9,355 bases of DNA from Lentisphaeria bacterium (GTDB lineage: Bacteria; Verrucomicrobiota; Lentisphaeria; Victivallales; GWF2-50-93): contig JAGVIF010000496.1 of the NCBI GenBank assembly GCA_020056205.1, positions 1 through 9,355 on the forward strand. Reading direction: 5' to 3'. The notes under the pieces were generated by a model, which made no database searches, was not told the DNA's origin, and worked only from the letters and a program-made list of their open reading frames with translations. This document shows, in pieces, positions 1-4,104 of the stretch. The position numbers and the translations under genes were made by a program. The stretch's first letter is position 1; each line of letters opens with the position of its first letter.

Positions 1-407
1 CAAAAGCATGGGATGGAATCCGTGAAGGAGTTGATTGTCCGATTCTCAACACTTCAATGGATCCCGTATTTCAGACCTTTCTTGTCGGCATTGGAGAATA
101 TAAGATTGACGCTCCGGACGGTTCTTACAGGGTTGTCTTGTGTTTTGCCGAACCTTTCTCGGAGAAGCGCCGTTGCTCGCCTGCCGAAAAGACAGGGGCT
201 GATTCAGATGGCAAACGTATTTTCCGAGCAGCGGTCAACGGAGCAATGCTAATTCCGTCTCTGGATATTGCATCTACGTACGGCGAACGGAAGGCCGTCG
301 AGAAGATGTTTCTTGTCGAAGCAAAAGGAGGCGCCGGCATTTCAATACAATTCATTCCGGTCAAAGGACGGCCTGTCCTGAACGGCATCATAGTGGAGAA
401 GCTATAA
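1..407 (+). CDS. C-terminal malectin-like domain of a truncated protein, probably a glycoside hydrolase
   Basis: The gene enters from the left edge; the frame is open from base 3 and ends with TAA at 405-407, giving about 134 residues. The visible part reads as one malectin-like carbohydrate-binding domain. It has an early DPVFQT segment, then Y-K-I-D-A-P-D-G-S-Y-R-V-V-L-C-F-A-E, a VNG turn, a SLDIA segment and a closing P-V-L-N-G-I-I-V-E. In this family that pattern marks a beta-sandwich that binds carbohydrate. In PVC and Bacteroidota bacteria it is often the C-terminal module of large GH2-type beta-galactosidases or related hydrolases, but no catalytic domain is visible here, so the enzyme class is inference. 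The stop codon overlaps the next start (TAATG), which suggests translational coupling. The ATG codons at 13 and 57 are internal and not real starts. Confidence 0.82.
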   Translation, partial: KAWDGIREGVDCPILNTSMDPVFQTFLVGIGEYKIDAPDGSYRVVLCFAEPFSEKRRCSPAEKTGADSDGKRIFRAAVNGAMLIPSLDIASTYGERKAVEKMFLVEAKGGAGISIQFIPVKGRPVLNGIIVEKL

Positions 408-1090
408 TGAAAAACACGCGAGTCTTTTTCATACATACGGTAAATTCTGTTGTCCCTGTCTTCAATGAACTCGCTTCAAAGCATCTGCATGAGACGCGGA
501 TCACTCACATTGTTGACGAAAGCCTCATACAGCAGGCCCTCGAAGCGGGCGGCCTTACACCGTTGATAATGCGCATATTCTGCGGGCACGTCATGGCTTC
601 CGCAGATGCCGGGGCGGACGTGATACAATGCACCTGTTCATCCATGTCGCCGGCCGTTGTCCTGTCGAGGAATCTCGTGTCAATTCCGGTTCTGACGATA
701 GATGAACCGGTTGTGCGCGCGCTGGTGCGGCGTCATCGTCGGATAGGTGTAATAGCGACCGCGATATCCACTCTCAATCCGAGCGTTGACCTTGTGCGCG
801 CTGCTGCGGCAGACTTGGGTTTCACCGTAAAAGTTATTCCTGTTTTCTGCGAAGGGGCGTATGATGCCCTATTCGCGGGCAACATAAAAAAACACGATTC
901 CATAGTGCATGCGCATTTGCTTTCTTTGATTAAACGCGTGGACGCAGTTCTTCTTGCCCAGGCGTCAATGGCGCGCATAGCCGCACAGGACGGAATACCC
1001 AGACTGGCGCCTATTTTTACAAGCCCTGAACCCGCAATTCGTCACTTGGCAAGAATGGTCAGACGTATAAAAAAAAGGTTGGGGGGTTGA
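407..1090 (+). CDS. Asp/Glu/hydantoin racemase-superfamily protein with only the first catalytic cysteine
   Basis: A 227-residue protein of about the usual length for the Asp/Glu racemase superfamily. These are two-lobed cytosolic enzymes that racemise, isomerise or decarboxylate small acids using a pair of cysteines. The first lobe has the active-site loop, C-T-C-S-S-M-S-P at residues 75-82. The mirror site in the second lobe, usually Cys-x-x-Met, reads L-A-Q-A-S-M at 183-188 and has no cysteine. A classical two-base racemase mechanism is therefore unlikely. Ser187, Cys77 or Cys148 might contribute, or the enzyme may be a lyase or isomerase. The start overlaps the previous stop, and GGAG lies at 395-398, eight bases upstream. 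The next gene is a sugar-acid kinase 19 bases downstream, so a role in sugar-acid breakdown is plausible. The substrate is unknown. Confidence 0.85.
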   Translation: MKNTRVFFIHTVNSVVPVFNELASKHLHETRITHIVDESLIQQALEAGGLTPLIMRIFCGHVMASADAGADVIQCTCSSMSPAVVLSRNLVSIPVLTIDEPVVRALVRRHRRIGVIATAISTLNPSVDLVRAAAADLGFTVKVIPVFCEGAYDALFAGNIKKHDSIVHAHLLSLIKRVDAVLLAQASMARIAAQDGIPRLAPIFTSPEPAIRHLARMVRRIKKRLGG

Positions 1091-1109
1091 TCAGATTGAG
1101 GGAATTCAA

Positions 1110-2378
1110 ATGAAATGCGTGATCATAGCTGATGACAATACAGGGGCAAGCGATGCCGCCGGCATGTTGACAGAACGCGGCATGAGCGCATGCCTTGCAT
1201 TGGACGGCAAATACGACATGCGGATATTTTCGCGTTTTGATGCGGTTGTTCTCGGAACCCGTTCGCGTTCCGTGTCCCCTGAAAAGGCTTATCGTATAAC
1301 TGCGCAGGCGCTCAAAAAGATCGCTCCCATGAAACTTCGCCTGATCCAGATCAAATACTGCAGCACTTTCGATTCAACTCCCAGCGGAAATATAGGTCCC
1401 TCCCTCGATGCGGCGATAGACAGCGCCGGAGCGCGCTCAATTATAGTCTGCCCCGCTCTTCCCGTCAATCAAAGAATTACCGTTATGGGATATCATTTTG
1501 TAAATGGAACGCTCCTGTCAGAATCTCCAATGCGTCATCATCCCCTCAACCCCATGAGCGACTCCAATCTTGTAAGATGGCTTTCACTGCAAACCAAACG
1601 CAAGGTGTCGTTGGCGAATATTTCAGAAGTCCGGAAAGGAGCGGCTTCTCTTCGCTCATACTTCCAAGGGCTTGAGAACGCCGGTGTCTCATATATCGTA
1701 AGCGATGCAATCAACGAGAGGGATATCAGGATCATAATGGATGCCTCATCCGAAAAAAGGATTATAAGCGGTTCATCGGGCATTAGCGCGGAAATCCCGC
1801 GCACACTTGCGACACACGGTAAAAATTTATCTTTTCGTGACCGTATCAAACGCCTCGCCCCTAGAATGGCCGTAGTGTCCGGCAGCATGTCGCCGACAAC
1901 TCGAATTCAGAATGAAAATGCCGTCAAGGCGGGATTTTCCGGGTTTCCGGTGGACGCCGCCCGAATGCTTGCGCGCAAATTCGATGAGGCTGGCCTCGTT
2001 AAAAAGGCGCTTTCCTCCATATCCGTTGGGAAAGATGTCATAGTATATACTTCTGCTGCTGATGCCGGCGAGGTGGAAAAGGCGGCCGCCGGACTTGGTC
2101 TCGATCCGGTTCAAGGGGGAATTCTCATTGGCAAGGGGCTTGCCCGTATTGCGGAAAAACTTGTCAGAAGCGGCATGATAGGGCGCTTTGTTGTATCAGG
2201 AGGGGAAACGTCAGGTATTATATGCGAGCGTCTTGCTTATTCGTTTCTCGAGGTCGGACTGCCTATCGCGCCAGGCGTTCCATACTGTTTCCCAATAGGC
2301 GGAAATGACATCATGCTGGTCTTGAAATCAGGAAATTTCGGCGGCTTGGATTTGTATGAAAAGGTAAAGAATTTATAG
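1110..2378 (+). CDS. otnK: Four-carbon acid sugar kinase (DUF1537), probably 3-oxo-tetronate kinase
   Basis: A 422-residue protein, full length for the DUF1537 kinase family. The N-terminal substrate domain opens with I-A-D-D-N-T-G-A (6-13). It continues with C-S-T-F-D-S-T-P-S-G-N-I-G (84-96) and a segment with LLSES, M-R-H-H-P-L-N-P-M and DSNLVR (135-156). The CSTFDS and HPLNPM forms are, from memory, typical of the OtnK/YgbK branch, which phosphorylates 3-oxo-tetronate at C4 during D-erythronate or L-threonate breakdown. The C-terminal nucleotide-binding domain has VVSGSMSPTT (255-264), S-G-G-E-T-S-G (363-369) and K-S-G-N-F-G-G (406-412). A GAGGGA ribosome site lies at 1098-1103. The usual partners (dehydrogenase, aldolase OtnC, isomerase OtnI) are not in the window. 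The N10 in IADDNTGA is often Leu in relatives. The family call is firm; the exact substrate is inferred. Confidence 0.88.
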   Translation: MKCVIIADDNTGASDAAGMLTERGMSACLALDGKYDMRIFSRFDAVVLGTRSRSVSPEKAYRITAQALKKIAPMKLRLIQIKYCSTFDSTPSGNIGPSLDAAIDSAGARSIIVCPALPVNQRITVMGYHFVNGTLLSESPMRHHPLNPMSDSNLVRWLSLQTKRKVSLANISEVRKGAASLRSYFQGLENAGVSYIVSDAINERDIRIIMDASSEKRIISGSSGISAEIPRTLATHGKNLSFRDRIKRLAPRMAVVSGSMSPTTRIQNENAVKAGFSGFPVDAARMLARKFDEAGLVKKALSSISVGKDVIVYTSAADAGEVEKAAAGLGLDPVQGGILIGKGLARIAEKLVRSGMIGRFVVSGGETSGIICERLAYSFLEVGLPIAPGVPYCFPIGGNDIMLVLKSGNFGGLDLYEKVKNL

Positions 2379-2417
2379 AACGAGGTAATTGCAAAAATAG
2401 TCAGAATTCAGCGTCCT

Positions 2418-2437
2418 ACTGCGATTTTCGCAGTTTT
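2418..2437 (+). terminator. Candidate intrinsic terminator after the kinase gene
   Basis: A perfect 7-bp stem, ACTGCGA (2418-2424) with TCGCAGT (2428-2434), closes a TTT loop and is followed by further T residues to 2437. It lies 39 bases after the kinase stop. The loop and T-run are both short, so it may be a weak terminator or simply another palindrome of this repeat-rich gap. Confidence 0.4.
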
Positions 2438-2465
2438 ATCGGGGTGAAACTTTGGCCGGTTTTAA

Positions 2466-2488
2466 GTAGGGCGGCGCTTTAGCCTGCC
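2466..2488 (+). repeat. REP-like hairpin preceded by GTAG
   Basis: GTAG at 2466-2469 is followed directly by GGCGGC (2470-2475), loop GCTTTA and GCCTGCC (2482-2488). This pairs as six base pairs with T2485 bulged. A GTAG or GTGG tetranucleotide just 5' of a short, imperfect palindrome is the layout of REP sequences moved by Y1-type (RAYT) transposases. No such transposase is in the window. Confidence 0.45.
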
Positions 2489-2534
2489 CAAAATAGGACA
2501 ACTCTTTAGGCTGAGCCAAGACCGTGAAATAAGC

Positions 2535-2598
2535 GGCCACGGCGAGCGTGGCCCTCCACGCCTACGGCGTAAAATGGAGGGTCGCGCTCGTCGCGACC
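2535..2598. repeat. Double-hairpin palindromic element
   Basis: The first hairpin is GGCCACG (2535-2541), loop GCGAG and CGTGGCC (2547-2553). The second is GGTCGCG (2580-2586), loop CTCGT and CGCGACC (2592-2598). Between them CCCTCCA (2552-2558) can pair with TGGAGGG (2575-2581), enclosing CGCC/GGCG (2559-2562 with 2566-2569). The second hairpin is close to an inverted copy of the first. Both stem differences between them are compensatory, so pairing is kept. Confidence 0.6.
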
Positions 2599-2649
2599 GA
2601 AATCAGGAGTTTTGCAATTAACTGTCCAAATAAAAACATGGTCAGACTT

Positions 2650-2668
2650 CCTTCGACAGGCTCAGGAC
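2650..2668. repeat. Dispersed CCTTCGACAGGCTCAGG-type intergenic repeat
   Basis: CCTTCGACAGGCTCAGGAC matches, from memory, a very widespread short intergenic repeat seen in many bacterial phyla. Spurious translation of its reverse strand gives a tell-tale P-E-P-V-E-G peptide, and that is what appears here. Its presence argues that the in-frame codons upstream of 2746 are not coding. Confidence 0.55.
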
Positions 2669-2734
2669 AAGAAAAGCGCCGACCTACTTGTGCGGCAGTT
2701 TCAAAGGAGAATAACAACAAAATAAAATGCGAAA

Positions 2735-2742
2735 AAGGAGGT
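2735..2742 (+). promoter_or_regulatory. Strong Shine-Dalgarno site fixing the start at 2746
   Basis: AAGGAGGT at 2735-2742 fully complements the 3' end of 16S rRNA and lies three bases before the ATG at 2746. It decides the start of the next gene against the longer in-frame possibility at 2548, which would run through palindromic repeats. Confidence 0.8.
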
Positions 2743-2745
2743 CTT

Positions 2746-3381
2746 ATGCCGTATATTCCAGCTGAAAACCGGCCTGCAATTGACGAGGCTGTGGCAATTC
2801 TCGCGGAGGAGATAGCCGCAGAATTGCTGTCCAACGATATAACCGCCGCGCTTTCGGAACGTTACCGAATTTGCTTCATGGCAATCGCTGAAGCGATAGT
2901 CTCGCTCGAAAAGGGGATGACTCCAACTGCCAGTCTGTCTGTGGACCGGCTTGCCGCCCGCATCATAGAGGCTGCCCGCGGATACAGACAGCAGGGCGGC
3001 TGGCTTGGAGAACTCAACTATGCGCTGACACGTCTCATCCAGCAGGTTCCCTTTATCATGCACCGCAACCAGGCATGGAAGGAAGCCATGCGATACTGGC
3101 TCTACGCGGAAACCGTCGGAGCCCTGACTCGAACCGCATATGATATTCATTCCCGCTACGGAAACGACTGGATATCCAATGGGCTTGCAGGTGTATTCGA
3201 AGACGTGAAAGATGAATATAAGCGCAGGGTCAACACCGCTTATGAGGCCGCGCAAATCCGGAAAAGCGGCGATTGCTACGACCATTCGCCATTCCGCACC
3301 GAACTTGTCAAGTTCAATACGGGTGGCGCTGACGGCTGGATAGAAATAATGCTGCCACAACAGAAATTGCAACATGATTGA
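2746..3381 (+). CDS. Uncharacterised 211-residue protein resembling the MPYI/GELNY family (DUF6899-like)
   Basis: The function is unknown. The protein opens M-P-Y-I-P-x-E-N-R-P (1-10), carries G-E-L-N-Y-A-L-T-R-L (88-97) and later D-E-Y-K-R-R-V and Y-E-A-A-Q-I-R-K-S-G-D-C-Y (156-178). These three landmarks, in this order, recall from memory a family of small uncharacterised proteins (DUF6899-like) found in bacteria, archaea and phages. That match is not verified. The protein is soluble and mostly helical in appearance, with no signal peptide or membrane segment. Residues 30-80 and the tail after 180 look like extra material compared with the compact family members I recall. It has no close gene partner on either side and sits between two blocks of palindromic repeats. 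The longer reading frame from 2548 is rejected because it crosses those repeats. A phage or mobile origin is possible. Confidence 0.8.
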   Translation: MPYIPAENRPAIDEAVAILAEEIAAELLSNDITAALSERYRICFMAIAEAIVSLEKGMTPTASLSVDRLAARIIEAARGYRQQGGWLGELNYALTRLIQQVPFIMHRNQAWKEAMRYWLYAETVGALTRTAYDIHSRYGNDWISNGLAGVFEDVKDEYKRRVNTAYEAAQIRKSGDCYDHSPFRTELVKFNTGGADGWIEIMLPQQKLQHD

Positions 3382-3416
3382 TATTTTCATAATTTTTACT
3401 TGAAAACCGGAAATAA

Positions 3417-3572
3417 ATGACTTATACCAGCGAGAGGTTGGAGGATATCAGGCATGAACGTCCGTCCGGGACGATCGGGGAGGGAGAATTAGGCGGCCAA
3501 AGGCCGCAACTCAGAATATCCAATATCGAACACGGAATATCCAATGTCCAAGTTAAGATTTCCAAGAAATGA
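3417..3572 (+). CDS. Doubtful small reading frame, 51 residues
   Basis: ATG at 3417 opens a 51-residue frame ending in TGA at 3570-3572. It begins M-T-Y-T-S-E-R-L-E-D-I-R-H-E-R-P and continues with S-G-T-I-G-E-G-E-L. The second half then runs through the hairpin at 3493-3507 and the 21-base tandem repeat, giving S-N-I-E-H-G-I-S-N-V-Q, a peptide typical of translated intergenic repeats. There is no clear ribosome site. The first half looks more protein-like than the second and could be a remnant of a real gene. Confidence 0.2.
   Translation: MTYTSERLEDIRHERPSGTIGEGELGGQRPQLRISNIEHGISNVQVKISKK
3493..3507. repeat. Short perfect hairpin
   Basis: GCGGCC (3493-3498) and GGCCGC (3502-3507) form a perfect 6-bp stem around an AAA loop. 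It lies directly upstream of the 21-base tandem repeat and probably belongs to the same composite element. Confidence 0.45.
3514..3549. repeat. Tandem repeat with 21-base period, SNIEH-type
   Basis: GAATATCCAAT occurs at 3514-3524 and again at 3535-3545. The 21-base period continues into a similar TC tail after each copy (ATCG and GTCC). Seven-codon periodic peptides such as SNIEHGISNVQ come from this kind of repeat, which I recall as frequent between genes in PVC and related genomes. Confidence 0.55.
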
Positions 3573-3578
3573 ATTCCT

Positions 3579-3632
3579 ACCTGTCCGCGTGCGCCGTGCC
3601 TGCGCCGCGACGCGGCAGGAACACGCACAGGC
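3579..3632. repeat. Nested long hairpin element
   Basis: The outer stem pairs CCTGT (3580-3584) with ACAGG (3627-3631) and GCGTG (3587-3591) with CACGC (3622-3626). The inner stem pairs CCTG (3599-3602) with CAGG (3616-3619) and CCGC (3605-3608) with GCGG (3612-3615). A shortened relative lies in inverse orientation at 4231-4256. Confidence 0.6.
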
Positions 3633-3639
3633 ATGGTTC

Positions 3640-3652
3640 GGTGAATATTTAC
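3640..3652 (+). repeat. 13-base direct repeat, copy 1
   Basis: GGTGAATATTTAC here is repeated exactly at 3980-3992, 340 bases downstream. The two copies bracket the densest part of the repeat block. Confidence 0.5.
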
Positions 3653-3664
3653 CCGGCGTCTCTC

Positions 3665-3686
3665 CCCGAGGACCGTTGGTCTCGGG
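3665..3686. repeat. Hairpin with one bulge
   Basis: CCCGAG (3665-3670), a bulged G, ACC, loop GTT, then GGT and CTCGGG (3681-3686) form a 9-bp stem. Another short GC stem, GCGCC with GGCGC (3704-3708 and 3714-3718), follows at once. Confidence 0.45.
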
Positions 3687-3756
3687 ATATTCGACTTGAC
3701 CGCGCGCCTACGCGGCGCTGCTCAAACGCAAAATGTAGGTTAAGGTGCAATTCGAA

Positions 3757-3809
3757 GTAGCGCGGGTCTATTTGACCCGCGACTCTCGGGTCAGATAGAC
3801 CCGAGTTAC
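3757..3809. repeat. BIME-like pair of inverted REP hairpins
   Basis: GTAG (3757-3760) precedes a hairpin of CGCGGGTC (3761-3768), loop TATTT and GACCCGCG (3774-3781). A second hairpin, CTCGGGTC (3785-3792), loop AGATA and GACCCGAG (3798-3805), is followed by TTAC, so it begins with GTAA on the - strand. The two are near-inverted copies facing each other with compensatory stem changes. This matches the layout of paired REP sequences. Confidence 0.6.
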
Positions 3810-3815
3810 TTTTTT
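3785..3815 (+). terminator. Hairpin plus T-run, possible terminator
   Basis: The second REP-like hairpin (8-bp GC-rich stem) is followed by TTAC and then six T residues (3810-3815). It could end + strand transcripts coming from the 2746-3381 gene, although the four-base gap before the T-run weakens the case. Confidence 0.35.
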
Positions 3816-3840
3816 CGAAATCCTTATCTTAGCGCCATTC

Positions 3841-3864
3841 GGGTCAGGTCTTGCATTTGACATC
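3841..3864. repeat. Fragment of a dispersed GTCAAATGCAAGACCTGACCC-type repeat
   Basis: The reverse complement of 3841-3861 contains CAAATGCAAGACCTGACCC. From memory this is a frequently seen intergenic sequence, often found near Y1-type transposase genes. Copy number and association cannot be checked from this window. Confidence 0.35.
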
Positions 3865-3882
3865 ATCTTTTCTGATTTGCGA

Positions 3883-3921
3883 ACCACGCTCTAATTTCTC
3901 GACAAAGCGTGGTAAAATTAG
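3883..3921. other. Interlocked inverted repeats in pseudoknot order
   Basis: ACCACGCT (3883-3890) is complementary to AGCGTGGT (3906-3913), and CTAATTT (3891-3897) to AAATTAG (3915-3921). The arms occur in the order A, B, A', B'. The stems therefore cross and cannot nest: they are either a pseudoknot or two alternative folds. Confidence 0.55.
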
Positions 3922-3979
3922 CAGGGAAGGTGTAGGTTTGCGCTCATAAATGCAATAATATCAAGATATCATACGTTGT

Positions 3980-3992
3980 GGTGAATATTTAC
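3980..3992 (+). repeat. 13-base direct repeat, copy 2
   Basis: An exact second copy of GGTGAATATTTAC. After it the sequence diverges completely from what follows copy 1. Confidence 0.5.
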
Positions 3993-4040
3993 GATTCCGT
4001 GAAGGCATCTGCGGCGGCGCAAATGCGAGAATGAGTTTAT

Positions 4041-4070
4041 TTGTCGGACTGTCAATATGTTATAAATAAT
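4041..4070 (+). promoter_or_regulatory. Candidate sigma-70-type promoter for the downstream operon
   Basis: TTGTCG (4041-4046) and AATAAT (4065-4070) are separated by 18 bases; they match the -35 and -10 consensus at four and five of six positions. An overlapping TATAAA (4061-4066) is another possible -10 but is too close to the same -35. This is the most AT-rich stretch before the operon. Confidence 0.3.
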
Positions 4071-4104
4071 TTATGTCGAATTCGTCACGGATTCGGGGAA
4101 AGTT

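Larger units (their letters stand above)
2386..2620. repeat. Possible MITE-like unit bounded by 11-bp inverted repeats
   Basis: TAATTGCAAAA at 2386-2396 is matched exactly in inverse by TTTTGCAATTA at 2610-2620. The 235-base unit starts eight bases after the kinase stop codon. It encloses three structured blocks (2418-2437, 2466-2488, 2535-2598) and no gene. This would suit a non-autonomous element with short terminal repeats. The ends are AT-rich and one copy proves nothing, so chance is possible. Confidence 0.3.
3382..4104. other. Long intergenic region made largely of palindromic repeats
   Basis: These 723 bases contain no convincing gene. From left to right they hold a doubtful 51-codon frame, hairpins at 3459-3473 and 3493-3507, a 21-base tandem repeat, a nested hairpin, hairpins at 3665-3686 and 3704-3718, a REP-like pair, a dispersed-repeat fragment and an interlocked inverted repeat. 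The last stretch, 3930-4104, is unstructured and probably carries the promoter of the downstream operon. Confidence 0.7.

Noticed and set aside
733..978. Antisense reading frames inside the racemase, kinase, DUF1501 and PPC genes
   Set aside because: They lie entirely within well-supported genes and show no domain or ribosome site of their own.
2399..2703. Imperfect direct repeat (GTCAGA..TTC then CCTACT..GCAGTTT near 2400-2437 and 2640-2703)
   Set aside because: The matching blocks are short and in order, but the spacing differs because of an intervening repeat; too weak to call without other copies.
2548..2745. N-terminal extension of the 211-residue protein up to ATG 2548
   Set aside because: The extension runs through a double hairpin and the CCTTCGACAGGCTCAGG repeat, and the near-perfect ribosome site at 2735-2742 points to 2746.
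2701..3390. 229-residue - strand reading frame opposite the DUF6899-like gene
   Set aside because: It is an antisense shadow; the + strand frame has the ribosome site and recognisable motifs.
3422..3634. 70-residue - strand reading frame with L-D-I-P-C-S-I-L-D-I
   Set aside because: This is the reverse translation of the 21-base tandem repeat and the adjacent hairpins, not a gene.
3569..3760. 63-residue + strand reading frame
   Set aside because: It consists almost entirely of hairpin repeats, is Arg- and Cys-rich, lacks a ribosome site, and resembles no protein I know.
3440..3922. CRISPR array
   Set aside because: The repeats are palindromic, of different families and unevenly spaced; there are no equal-length spacers and no cas genes.
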